The notes beneath the pieces are model-generated. The model made no database searches. It had not been told where the DNA came from and was given only the letters and a program-made list of their open reading frames with translations. Shown one piece after another: positions 18,653 through 27,538 of a stretch of 64,000 bases of DNA. Each line of letters starts with the position of its first letter. Within the stretch, counting starts at the first letter, position 1. A program made the translations under genes and the position numbers. The DNA is from an uncultured Ruminococcus sp. (GTDB lineage Bacteria; Bacillota; Clostridia; Lachnospirales; Lachnospiraceae): positions 1 through 64,000 of the forward strand of contig CAJFQC010000001.1 of the NCBI GenBank assembly GCA_904418845.1. Direction: 5' to 3'.

Positions 18653-19807
18653 ATGATTGAGAATATATGTAAAAAAGATTTGTGCACTGGATGCCTGGCA
18701 TGTATGAATATATGCCCTAAAGACGCGATCGTATACAAAGAGGATGAATACGGCGTGCCTGTGGCGGTCATAAATCAGGATAAATGTATAGAATGCGGAG
18801 CCTGTGTAAAAGTCTGCCCGGTGAATAATCCTGTGGAAAAGAAAGAACCTCTGGCCTGTTACGCGGCATGGAGCAACAATGCCGGAGAGAGGGAGTTCAG
18901 TACATCCGGAGGAATAGCGGCGGAAATTTCAAAGACAATTGTGAATGACGGCGGAGTTGTATTTGGGGCGGCGTTTGACAGTGACATGAACGTATGCCAT
19001 ATGTCGGCAGATTCAGCAGAAACTTTGCAGCGTTTCAGAGGATCAAAATATGTGCAAAGTTATATAGGAAAATCATACCGGGAGATAAAAAAAGCACTGC
19101 TTGACGGGAAAAAAGTGTTGTTTACCGGAACGCCCTGCCAGGCTGCCGGCCTGAGAAATTTTCTTGGGAAAGAGTATGATAATTTATTTATCATTGATCT
19201 GATCTGCCACGGCACTCCGCCGATGACTTACTTGAGAGATTATTTAAAAGAGATAGGCGGCGGAAGAAAAATCAGCAAGATTTCTTTTAGAGAGGGGAAC
19301 GATTACTGTCTTGCGATAACAGGAGAGAAGAACTTTTATAAAAAAACTGCTAACTGTGATTATTATCTTTTGGCATTTTTACGGGGAGTCATTCAGAGAG
19401 AAAACTGCTTTAGCTGTGATTATGCGCAGGGAAAACGGTGCGGCGACATTACTGTGGGTGATTTTTGGAAACTGGACAGAAAAACCATGAATAATAAATA
19501 CAGAGGCAGGGTTTCGGTTGTCCTTATTAATACAGAAAATGGGAATAAACTGTGGGAGACCTGTAAGGATAAATTTACATTTGAAAAAAGAGATTTTGAG
19601 GAAGCAAAACGCGGGAACGGTCCACTGAGGGGGCCTTCAGGCAGGCCGAAAGACCGGGAAACTTTTTTGAACATGGTAAAAAGTTCAGGATTTTCATATG
19701 CCGTAAAAAATTTAGAATTAAAAAATGATATAAAGAAAAACGAACGGAAGAATTCTTTCTGGATTTACAGGACAATGAGAAAGATGAAGAAAAGATTAAT
19801 TCCATAG
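18653..19807 (+). CDS. Ferredoxin-FrhB protein (F420 dehydrogenase beta-like), first copy
   Basis: 384 residues. Residues ~10-60 hold two 4Fe-4S motifs (CTGCLACMNICP and CIECGACVKVCP). The rest matches the coenzyme F420 hydrogenase/dehydrogenase beta subunit: STSGGIAAEIS, RFRGSKYVQSYIG, LFTGTPCQAAGL, LICHGTPPMTYL and CDYAQGKRCGDITVGDFW. Family members bind flavin and move electrons between a ferredoxin-like site and a low-potential cofactor. In bacterial capsule loci they recur beside pyruvyl transferase family genes, with unknown substrate. GGGAG precedes ATG 18653. A paralogue is encoded at 20900. Confidence 0.85.
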   Translation: MIENICKKDLCTGCLACMNICPKDAIVYKEDEYGVPVAVINQDKCIECGACVKVCPVNNPVEKKEPLACYAAWSNNAGEREFSTSGGIAAEISKTIVNDGGVVFGAAFDSDMNVCHMSADSAETLQRFRGSKYVQSYIGKSYREIKKALLDGKKVLFTGTPCQAAGLRNFLGKEYDNLFIIDLICHGTPPMTYLRDYLKEIGGGRKISKISFREGNDYCLAITGEKNFYKKTANCDYYLLAFLRGVIQRENCFSCDYAQGKRCGDITVGDFWKLDRKTMNNKYRGRVSVVLINTENGNKLWETCKDKFTFEKRDFEEAKRGNGPLRGPSGRPKDRETFLNMVKSSGFSYAVKNLELKNDIKKNERKNSFWIYRTMRKMKKRLIP

Positions 19808-19847
19808 GCAGGAAGGCAAGATATAATTTTTTAAGAAGGGAAGTTGG

Positions 19848-20903
19848 ATGGTAAGTATAATTGTTCCGGTTTATAATGTGGAAAAGTATTTAAAAAAAGC
19901 AGTTGAAAGTGTTATAAATCAGACTTATCCGGACTGGGAGCTGATCCTGGTGGACGACGGCTCATCAGATTCTTGTCCTGAAATATGCAGATGCTATGAA
20001 AGGCAGGAGGAGAGAATACAGCTCGTAGAAAAAGAAAATGGCGGTGTTTCCAGTGCGAGAAACGCAGGACTGCAGCGGGCGAGAGGCGAGTGGATCTGCT
20101 TTTTAGACGGAGACGACTGGCTGGAGGAGCGCTGTCTTGAAACAGCCCTGAAAGAGACAAGTGAAGATACAGATATTGTATGCTGGAATTATTGGAAAAA
20201 TACGGAAAGCTGCCAGGTCAGGAATTCCCCGATTGTCCCGGAACGGATAGTGGAGAATCATCCGGTACACCTGGCTAAAATAGTCATGTTTCCGCAGTAT
20301 GCGATGAAAACTTATGGAAGGAGCTACAGCGCCGTAAAAGGTGTATGGACAAAACTGATCCGGAGAAGTATTATATCAGAGAATAACCTGATGTTTAACG
20401 AACAGGTTCAGATTGGTGAAGACGGGCTTTTTGGAGCTCAATGTTTTGAAAAAGCAAACAAAGTTGTCTTTGTTAATGAGTATCTTTACCATTACAGGCT
20501 GGATAATGAGTCGGCGACAAGAAGATGCCGACCGGATATTAAAAATGTATATTTAGATACATTAGATGCGTTTAAAGTTTTAGTTGACAGATACGGTGAT
20601 TCTGAAACCAGGCTTTGTTATGGCGGTCTTACCTACGCATGTGTGGCAAGAGGTATTGAAAAATATTTTTTTCATCATAAAAATACGCTGCCTGTCAGAG
20701 AAAAACTGAGTGAGCTGAAAAAATATCTGAGCGAGGAACAGATTCAATATGGCGTTTCGGGTATTACAGACAGCCGTATTTTTCACATAAAACAACGTCT
20801 CGTCATTTTTTGTATTAAACATAAATCCGCACTTGGACTTTTCATATTGTCCATTATGAAGCAAAAAGTCAAACGAAAACGTTGTGACGGAGGAAATCTA
20901 TGA
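19848..20903 (+). CDS. Glycosyltransferase, GT2 family
   Basis: 351 residues. SIIVPVYNVEKYLKKAVESVINQTY, LILVDDGSSDSCPEIC, GGVSSARNAGLQRARG and LDGDDW give a complete GT-A core; the C-terminal ~120 residues are helical and basic. GAAGGG lies ten bases before ATG 19848. It sits between the two FrhB-like genes, and its stop overlaps the next start (ATGA). Donor and acceptor are unknown. Confidence 0.87.
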   Translation: MVSIIVPVYNVEKYLKKAVESVINQTYPDWELILVDDGSSDSCPEICRCYERQEERIQLVEKENGGVSSARNAGLQRARGEWICFLDGDDWLEERCLETALKETSEDTDIVCWNYWKNTESCQVRNSPIVPERIVENHPVHLAKIVMFPQYAMKTYGRSYSAVKGVWTKLIRRSIISENNLMFNEQVQIGEDGLFGAQCFEKANKVVFVNEYLYHYRLDNESATRRCRPDIKNVYLDTLDAFKVLVDRYGDSETRLCYGGLTYACVARGIEKYFFHHKNTLPVREKLSELKKYLSEEQIQYGVSGITDSRIFHIKQRLVIFCIKHKSALGLFILSIMKQKVKRKRCDGGNL

Positions 20904-22099
20904 TAAAAATAGAAAAAAAAGAGGAGTGCTGCGGGTGTGAGGTCTGCGCGAATGCCTGTCCGAAAAACTGTATACAGATGGAGAGGGATAACAAGGGCTT
21001 TCTGTATCCTAAGATAGATGAAAACAGGTGCATTGACTGTCACATCTGCGAGAGAGTCTGTCCGGTCGCCGAACCGAAAGTAAGGGAAAGCGGGGGAGAG
21101 CTGAGGATGTACGGGGTACAGAACACGGATGAACGGGTGCGTATGGAAAGTACGTCCGGCGGCGCATTCTCACTGATTGCCAGGTGGGTGCTGGCGCGCC
21201 ATGGAATTGTAATCGGGGCAGCTTTCGATAATAATTTCCGCGTAATACATGCTGCGGCTGACAGTGAGGAAGGGCTTGCGCGGTTCAGAGGGTCAAAGTA
21301 TGTTCAAAGCAGCATGGGGGAGATATATAGAAAAGCAAAAGAATGGCTCGTCCAGGGCAGATGGATATGTTTCAGCGGAACCCCATGCCAGATAAACGGA
21401 CTTCAGAAGTTTTTGGATAAGCCGTTTGATAATCTCGTTACAGTTGATATTGCATGCCATGGTATTACTTCCCCAAAGTTTTTAGAGAAATATATCCGTT
21501 ATCACAGCGAAAAAGAAGGAAAGCAAATAAAGGAGATTCTGTTTAGAGAGAAGTATTACGGATACGGATTTTCTACAATGAAGATTGCTTTTGAAGACGG
21601 ATCATGCTACAGGGCGGGAATGGAAACCGATATTTTTCTGCGGTCTTTTTTTATGGACTTAAACACAAGAGAATCCTGCCATGCCTGCCGCTTTAAAACA
21701 GTTCAAAGAGTGAGTGATTTTACCATTTTTGACGGGTGGCATGCAGGGCGTTTTCAGAAAGAGATGGAGGATGATAAAGGCACTACGCTTTGTATTATTC
21801 AATCCGATAAAGGTAATAAAATATTTGATGATTTAAAAGATCAATGCCGTTTTGTGGAAATTCCGGTGGAGGAAGGCGTCAGGCTGGATGGCAGCATGAT
21901 CTTAAAATCCACAGTTCCAAACCCGCAGAGAGAACAGTTCTTTAAGGACATATGTGTTATGTCCGTGCCTGAAATTCAAAACAGATATTACCCAATTACA
22001 TTGAAGAGAAAGCTGCTCTCTGCCATAAAACCAACGGTATACAAGACAGGACTTTTCAAATACTACATGAAATTAAAGGAAAAGGCAGGCGGAAAATGA
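20900..22099 (+). CDS. Ferredoxin-FrhB protein (F420 dehydrogenase beta-like), second copy
   Basis: 399 residues with the same layout as the protein encoded at 18653: 4Fe-4S pair (CCGCEVCANACP, CIDCHICERVCP), STSGGAFSLIA, RFRGSKYVQSSMG, FSGTPCQINGL, IACHGITSPKFL and CHACRFKTVQRVSDFTIFDGW. The two copies are clearly paralogous but well diverged, so probably not interchangeable. Starts and stops overlap neighbours by ATGA on both sides (GT2 before, pyruvyl transferase after), which indicates strict co-translation. Its reaction is undefined; flavin-dependent redox of a sugar or ketal is inference. Confidence 0.85.
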   Translation: MIKIEKKEECCGCEVCANACPKNCIQMERDNKGFLYPKIDENRCIDCHICERVCPVAEPKVRESGGELRMYGVQNTDERVRMESTSGGAFSLIARWVLARHGIVIGAAFDNNFRVIHAAADSEEGLARFRGSKYVQSSMGEIYRKAKEWLVQGRWICFSGTPCQINGLQKFLDKPFDNLVTVDIACHGITSPKFLEKYIRYHSEKEGKQIKEILFREKYYGYGFSTMKIAFEDGSCYRAGMETDIFLRSFFMDLNTRESCHACRFKTVQRVSDFTIFDGWHAGRFQKEMEDDKGTTLCIIQSDKGNKIFDDLKDQCRFVEIPVEEGVRLDGSMILKSTVPNPQREQFFKDICVMSVPEIQNRYYPITLKRKLLSAIKPTVYKTGLFKYYMKLKEKAGGK

Positions 22100-23193
22100 A
22101 AATAATTGTTATCACAAAGCATTATGTGAAAAACTATGGATCTGTATTACAGACGTATGCCACTCAGGAACTGCTCAGAAGGAATGGGGATGAAGTTATT
22201 GTTGCAAATTATGTTTTGCCGCAATCAGCGGGCATGAGGTATATGGATGTTGTTTTGAGAAAATATTCTTCAAAATTGAAAAGAGGGATTTTAAAGATCA
22301 TTTTACTGCCGACAGTATTAAGATGGAAAAATGTCTTCGGAGGATTTTTGAAAAAATACGTAAATGTATGGGGGGATCCCGTGGGAGACTGCATTGCGCT
22401 TGAACGCGAGCTGCCGGAAGCTGATTTATACTGCACAGGCAGTGACCAGGTCTGGAATCCGGAAACGAACGGAGGCCTTCAGCCGGCATATTTTTGTGAG
22501 TTTGCGAAAGAGGGCGGGAAGAGAGTCTCATTTGCGGCAAGCTTTGGGGTCAAACATATAGATGAAAAGTATGAAGCTGTTTTGAAAAAATATCTTCAAA
22601 ATTACGCAGCGCTGTCTGTCCGCGAGACATCAGGAATCCATATCATTGAGCGCCTGGGGATGCAGGCGAGTGAAGTCTTAGATCCGGTTTTTGCGGCGGG
22701 CAGTGAATTTTGGATGAAATTTGCGGGAAAGAGGAAAATTAAGAAAAGCTATGTGCTGGTATATCAGTTAAACAGCAGTAAAAAATTTGACGGGTTTGCT
22801 CAGCGGGCCGCTGATAAACTGGGAAAGAAGCTGGTGCGTATCTGCACGAGGTACGATCAGATTGTAAAGAAGGGAAGAGCTGTTTTGATTCCATCAGTTG
22901 AGGAGTGGATCTCTCTTTTTTATTATGCAGATTACGTGATTACAGATTCTTTCCATGGAACTGTTTTCTCGCTGCTTTTTCAAAAAGAATTCGTAAATAT
23001 CTATCCACCCAGGTTTTCGGAAAGAATTGAAAATCTTCTGTCAATATTGAAATTGAAAGACAGGCACGTGATGGAAAATAACCGGACGGAACTGCCAAAG
23101 AATAAAATTGATTATGAAGCGATAAATAAAATACTTGAAAATGAAAGACAGAAAACAGATAAATTCATTGATATGATTTTAAAAACCGGATAA
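22096..23193 (+). CDS. Polysaccharide pyruvyl transferase family protein (third of three)
   Basis: 365 residues. VITKHYVKNYGSVLQTYAT start, CTGSDQVWNP, SVRETSGIHII, VLDPVF and VITDSFHGTVFSLLF. Its DSFHGT and YGS elements put it closer to the protein encoded at 12597 than to the one at 14718. Coupled by ATGA to the second ferredoxin-FrhB gene. It is the last plus-strand gene of region 2 and faces the Wzy-like gene; a hairpin at 23218-23264 ends the unit. Confidence 0.87.
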   Translation: MKIIVITKHYVKNYGSVLQTYATQELLRRNGDEVIVANYVLPQSAGMRYMDVVLRKYSSKLKRGILKIILLPTVLRWKNVFGGFLKKYVNVWGDPVGDCIALERELPEADLYCTGSDQVWNPETNGGLQPAYFCEFAKEGGKRVSFAASFGVKHIDEKYEAVLKKYLQNYAALSVRETSGIHIIERLGMQASEVLDPVFAAGSEFWMKFAGKRKIKKSYVLVYQLNSSKKFDGFAQRAADKLGKKLVRICTRYDQIVKKGRAVLIPSVEEWISLFYYADYVITDSFHGTVFSLLFQKEFVNIYPPRFSERIENLLSILKLKDRHVMENNRTELPKNKIDYEAINKILENERQKTDKFIDMILKTG

Positions 23194-23215
23194 GTATAAA
23201 CTTTGGATTGTAAAT

Positions 23216-24418
23216 TTAATGCTGTGCTGCCCTTCTTCTTGAAAAGAAGAGGCAGTACAGCATTAATAATGTAATGGGAAGATCTGTTGTCAGCAGAGCA
23301 TAATCCATTCCCAATGAAATAAGAAGAGCTGTCCATATGCCGATCGTAAAAAAAGAAAAATGGTTTTTCAGAGAAAAAACTATAATTGTGAGAAAAATCA
23401 GCGCAAAGAATAACCCGGCGGGAAGAGAAAAGCGGTACATAATATTCAAAAAATAATTATGACAGTTATATACTTCAAAAGTCAGTCCGGGAACAGGAAA
23501 CGCCAGTCCGCCGAAAAGATCGCCGATGCCTTCGTTGTATTGAAGAATCTGATTAATACTTTCCTTCCATATGTTTAGCCTGCCGCCAAGGTTCCATATA
23601 TTGCGCTCTTCGCTCATACGATAGAGAAAGTACAGGGCAATGCATGCCGGGGGGATGAGAAACAGAAAGTACTGTTTCCTGATCTTGGACAGGCGCGGAA
23701 GAAGATAATCTGCCGCGGCGCCACCAAAAATAAAAAGTGAGGCAAACAAAGCGGTATAAGTATGGGATATATATATCCCATACAACAGTACTGCCAGAGA
23801 TAAGCAAAAAAGGATTTTGTTTTTAAACACGTCTTTATATCTCACAAAAAGTGAAATAGATAAGAGAAGAAAAAAGCAATACTGACTTTTGTGAAAGAAA
23901 AACCAGCTGAATCTTGTTTCATAGTAATTAGGATCATGAGGAGTAAACGTCACATTTCCATTTAAAAATGAAACAGATGTATAGCCAAGATGGTATACTG
24001 CTATGCTGATAATCACAGATACCAGAATAGTGATAATCAAAATCTCGGCGATATAATATTTCTTGAAAAGTGTTTCTGTATCAAGGGACAGAAGTATAAT
24101 AAATGCTAAAAACGCAGCCGTTACATTCAAAGCTTCATACGACCATTGCCCGGTTCTTGTGATATAAAAAATAAAAAACAAGTCGTATAAAACCAGAAAT
24201 GAAAAGATAAGCCATATAAAAATTTTATTTTCGCTTTTTTTATCAGTGGTAAAAAATAATACAATGGCGCATACGATAAAGAGAATATTTGAGAGGATTA
24301 TCTCAGGATAATATGGGCTGGAAACTTTTGTGAAATATACAGGAGCAAGCAGCGCGCATATAAAAAACAAGATAATTGTTGTTATAGAGATCCGTGGATG
24401 TTCTTTCAGATATTTCAT
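23216..24418 (-). CDS. wzy: O-antigen ligase/polymerase-like membrane protein (Wzy type)
   Basis: About 400 residues, almost entirely hydrophobic, with some 10-12 membrane helices and one larger outside loop (around FLNGNVTFTPHDPNYYETRF), as in Wzy/O-antigen polymerases. Wzy proteins share little sequence, so this rests on topology and context (Wzx, priming enzyme, glycosyltransferases). ATG 24418 is chosen: AAGGAGG lies six bases upstream, whereas a TTG at 24451 has none. It is the only minus-strand gene of the locus and has its own promoter at 24451-24479. Confidence 0.72.
   Translation of the reverse strand: MKYLKEHPRISITTIILFFICALLAPVYFTKVSSPYYPEIILSNILFIVCAIVLFFTTDKKSENKIFIWLIFSFLVLYDLFFIFYITRTGQWSYEALNVTAAFLAFIILLSLDTETLFKKYYIAEILIITILVSVIISIAVYHLGYTSVSFLNGNVTFTPHDPNYYETRFSWFFFHKSQYCFFLLLSISLFVRYKDVFKNKILFCLSLAVLLYGIYISHTYTALFASLFIFGGAAADYLLPRLSKIRKQYFLFLIPPACIALYFLYRMSEERNIWNLGGRLNIWKESINQILQYNEGIGDLFGGLAFPVPGLTFEVYNCHNYFLNIMYRFSLPAGLFFALIFLTIIVFSLKNHFSFFTIGIWTALLISLGMDYALLTTDLPITLLMLYCLFFSRRRAAQH
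23218..23264. terminator. Probable bidirectional terminator inside the 3' end of the Wzy-like gene
   Basis: AATGCTGTGCTGCC (23218-23231) pairs with GGCAGTACAGCATT (23251-23264), 14 pairs with one G-T. It lies between two convergent genes but also encodes the last residues of the minus-strand protein. U-tracts are short on both sides. Confidence 0.55.
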
Positions 24419-24450
24419 GGCATGCCTCCTTAATGATTTAAAGTAAACCA

Positions 24451-24479
24451 AGTATAAAGGATTTTATTCTAATAGTCAA
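24451..24479 (-). promoter_or_regulatory. Sigma-A promoter of the Wzy-like gene
   Basis: On the minus strand TTGACT (complement of 24474-24479), 17-bp spacer, TATACT (complement of 24451-24456). It lies about 33 bases before ATG 24418. Confidence 0.75.
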
Positions 24480-24531
24480 ATCAGGGGAAAGGCAGAAACT
24501 AAAAGGATTTTTCTGCAAAACACGGCATTTG

Positions 24532-24560
24532 TTGCATTTTTTTGGAAAGATGTTTATAAT
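24532..24560 (+). promoter_or_regulatory. Sigma-A promoter of the DUF6020-GT2-GtrA-deacetylase unit
   Basis: TTGCAT (24532-24537), 17-bp spacer, TATAAT (24555-24560). It is divergent from the Wzy promoter, with about 50 bases between the two -35 boxes. Confidence 0.7.
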
Positions 24561-24614
24561 AAGTGTGCCTGTGCCAAGACGGCTACGGTTAAATGCAGAG
24601 AGGACAAAAGAATT

Positions 24615-26600
24615 ATGAACCAAAAGAAAATCGCAGAGACAGCAGTGGGCATCCTTCTGGCATATATAGGCTCATGGGTGTTGTTTTTATGGTCCGGCGC
24701 GCAGATTACAAGAGAAAATATGCCTGTATATGGCATGCTGATGCTTGGGCTTTTTTTCTGTATCCGTAATCTTGTCAGGATCAATGACCGAACATCTGTC
24801 TTTCATCCGGGGCATATTCGTTCCTGCCTTTTGAGCGTAAATCGCCGTAAATGGGAAACCATAATCAAAGGAGTGTCCGCCCTGGGGCTGGCGATTGTGG
24901 CCTGCGGGTATGTTTCGGCGGAACTTAACGGCGCCGGCATAATTTTAGCCGTTGTTTTTACAGGAGTATTGTATAAATTTTTGGGAAATATCAGGTTTTA
25001 CGACAGGGTAAAAGTGTGCAGTGTCGGAGTGCTTAGTCTGCTCTGGGGAACTGCGGTTGTCATATCGCATAAGATCGACAGGTATAATTGGGTGTTTGTG
25101 ACCAATTTTGGCGGGCTTGACCTGATAAAAATTATAATAACAGGCGCTCTGTGCTTTGTCATCTTTTATAATATTGTTGAGATCGTAACAGGCTTTGGAA
25201 AGGAAAAGAAAGAGGATCGTGCTTTCAGTAAAAAATGCTGGCTGATCGGAGCACTGCTGACTTTTTTATGCTGGCTTCCGTATTTCCTCTCATATTATCC
25301 GGGCAATCTGTCCATTGATTCTTATGCCAGCATTTCGCAGGCGATGGGAACAGAGATGCTGAGTAACCATCACCCGGTAATGTTTACTGCGTTTGTAAAA
25401 ATCTGTCTGGCCGTAGGCAGTCTGTTCGGAGGGATGGAGGCAGGAATAGCCGTCTTTTCCATTATTCAGATGGCGGCCTTTGCGCTTACATTAAATTTCT
25501 GCCTTGAATGGATGCGCACAAAAGAGGTGCGTCCGGTCATCAGGATCTGCTCGTTTCTGTTCTTCGCCTTCAGTCCGCTGACCGCTTTGTATTCATTTAC
25601 AATGTGGAAGGATATTCTGTTTTCCTGCTGGATACTTCTTCTGGGAATCCAGCTTTTTGAAATGGCCGACAGACAGGCACAGCCGGATAAAGGGGACATA
25701 GTCCGCCTGGTCGTTTTAAGCTTTCTGACCGCGTTCGGACGAAATAATGGTCTGTATATTGTCATTGCGGTGCTGGCAGTAGTTCTGGCCGTATACAGGA
25801 AGAGCTGGAAGAAACTTGCCCCTGTCTTCTCAGCGGCTGTTCTGGTGATCGTCCTGATTCAGGGACCGGGGTATGATATGCTGAATATCAAAAAAGGAAA
25901 CCTGGCGGAATCGCTTGGAGTTCCGCTGCAGCAGATCAGCTATACGGTCAAATACGGCGGGAATATAACGGAAGAGCAAAGGGAGTTCTTAAATAAGATC
26001 CTTCCGGAAGAAGACATGAAGGAGGCGTACAACCCGACGTCGGCAAATGGAGTGAAATTTCACGCTGATTTCAACAATGAATTTCTGGAGGAAAATAAGG
26101 GGGAATTCTTAAAAGTATGGGCTGAAATTCTTTTGAAAAATCCGGCTAAATATGTGAAGGCGTACTGTATGCATACAATGGGATACTGGCAGATGGATAC
26201 AATAGGATATACGTATTGTTACGGACCCGATGAACACTGGATACATGTTGAGGACAGAAATATTCTGGAGGAAATAACAGGAAAGAACGTCAGACATATT
26301 ATTGAACATGATCTGCCACAGATTTATATGAACCTGCCGGTAGTGAGCCTGTTCTTCTGCACAGCATTTCCGGCCTGGCTTGCGGCCGGATGTTTAGTGG
26401 TCCTTCTGGTGAAAAGAAGAGGACGTTATATTATGGCGTTGGTTCCGTGTATAGCTTTATGGGGAACTGTGATGATAGCAGCGCCTAACAGCGGTGAATT
26501 CCGGTATGTATTTTCTCTCTATATAGCGATACCATTTTTGACGGCAATGCTTTTTTATGGTAAAAATATAAATAGCAATAAAAAGAAAGGGTACAAATGA
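24615..26600 (+). CDS. DUF6020-like polytopic membrane protein
   Basis: 661 residues with about 12 membrane helices. The segment SYYPGNLSIDSY followed by NHHPVMFT and FTMWKDILFS is the pattern I associate with DUF6020 proteins, which are common in Lachnospiraceae and look like GT-C transferases (outside-facing acidic loop after the first helices of the core). The inferred role is transfer of a sugar from a polyprenyl-phosphate carrier outside the membrane. The next two genes, a DPM1-like transferase and a GtrA protein, would make and move that carrier. GAGAGGAC precedes ATG 24615; the stop overlaps the next start. Confidence 0.65.
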   Translation: MNQKKIAETAVGILLAYIGSWVLFLWSGAQITRENMPVYGMLMLGLFFCIRNLVRINDRTSVFHPGHIRSCLLSVNRRKWETIIKGVSALGLAIVACGYVSAELNGAGIILAVVFTGVLYKFLGNIRFYDRVKVCSVGVLSLLWGTAVVISHKIDRYNWVFVTNFGGLDLIKIIITGALCFVIFYNIVEIVTGFGKEKKEDRAFSKKCWLIGALLTFLCWLPYFLSYYPGNLSIDSYASISQAMGTEMLSNHHPVMFTAFVKICLAVGSLFGGMEAGIAVFSIIQMAAFALTLNFCLEWMRTKEVRPVIRICSFLFFAFSPLTALYSFTMWKDILFSCWILLLGIQLFEMADRQAQPDKGDIVRLVVLSFLTAFGRNNGLYIVIAVLAVVLAVYRKSWKKLAPVFSAAVLVIVLIQGPGYDMLNIKKGNLAESLGVPLQQISYTVKYGGNITEEQREFLNKILPEEDMKEAYNPTSANGVKFHADFNNEFLEENKGEFLKVWAEILLKNPAKYVKAYCMHTMGYWQMDTIGYTYCYGPDEHWIHVEDRNILEEITGKNVRHIIEHDLPQIYMNLPVVSLFFCTAFPAWLAAGCLVVLLVKRRGRYIMALVPCIALWGTVMIAAPNSGEFRYVFSLYIAIPFLTAMLFYGKNINSNKKKGYK

Positions 26601-27538
26601 TGGATAAAATAGCAGTATTAATTCCCTGTTATAATGAGAGCCAGACTGTCGGAAAGGTCGTGGAGGACTGGAAGAGGGCGCTTCCCGAAGCAACGATCTA
26701 TGTGTATGACAATAATTCCTCGGACGATACAGCGCAGATCGCAGGAAATGCCGGCGCGGTAGTCAGGTATGAGTATCAGCAGGGGAAAGGAAATGTGATC
26801 AGGAGAATGTTCCGCGAGATTGATGCGGAATGTTACGTTATGATTGACGGCGACGATACGTACCCGGCGGAGTTCGGACGGGAGATGGTGTCAAAGGTAC
26901 TGGATCGCGGTGTAGACATGGTTGTCGGGGACAGGCTTTCTTCCACATACTTTGAGGAGAATAAACGTCCTTTCCATAACTTTGGAAACAGCCTCGTCCG
27001 GGGAACGATCAACCGCCTGTTTAAGAGTAATATCCGGGATATCATGACGGGATACAGGGCGTTCAGCTATCAGTTTGCCAAGACATTTCCCGTATTGTCA
27101 AAGGGGTTTGAAATCGAGACCGAAATGAGTATTCATGCAGTTGAAAAGAATATGCTTGTTGAAAACGTGATCATAGAGTACAGGGACAGGCCGGAGGGCA
27201 GTGAGTCAAAGCTGAACACGTATTCTGACGGGATGAGAGTTCTGGCGACGATCGCCAGATTATATAAGAATTATAAACCCTTCCGCTTTTTTGGAATGTT
27301 GGCGCTGCTGTTGTTCATTGTCTCAGTGGTCATGTTTGTGCCTGTCCTGGCTACTTATATCCGTACAGGTCTTGTCCCGAACTTTCCGACCCTGATTGTG
27401 AGCGGGTTTATTGCTTTAGCTGCTATCCAGTCATTTTTCGCGGGGCTGATTCTCACGACGCTTGCTGAGAAGGACAGGCAGGATTTTGAATTTAAGCTTC
27501 AGATTATCCATAAGGGCAGAGAAGATAAGCATGAATAA
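26597..27538 (+). CDS. GT2 family polyprenyl-phosphate sugar transferase (DPM1/GtrB-like)
   Basis: 313 residues. Cytoplasmic GT-A domain with VLIPCYNESQTVGKVVEDW, VYDNNSSDDTAQIA and MIDGDDTYPAEF, then two C-terminal membrane helices (around residues 235-290). This is the layout of enzymes that charge undecaprenyl phosphate with a single sugar. It is coupled to the DUF6020-like gene by ATGATG and overlaps the GtrA-like gene by 8 bases, so the three probably form one glycosylation unit. Confidence 0.85.
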   Translation: MMDKIAVLIPCYNESQTVGKVVEDWKRALPEATIYVYDNNSSDDTAQIAGNAGAVVRYEYQQGKGNVIRRMFREIDAECYVMIDGDDTYPAEFGREMVSKVLDRGVDMVVGDRLSSTYFEENKRPFHNFGNSLVRGTINRLFKSNIRDIMTGYRAFSYQFAKTFPVLSKGFEIETEMSIHAVEKNMLVENVIIEYRDRPEGSESKLNTYSDGMRVLATIARLYKNYKPFRFFGMLALLLFIVSVVMFVPVLATYIRTGLVPNFPTLIVSGFIALAAIQSFFAGLILTTLAEKDRQDFEFKLQIIHKGREDKHE

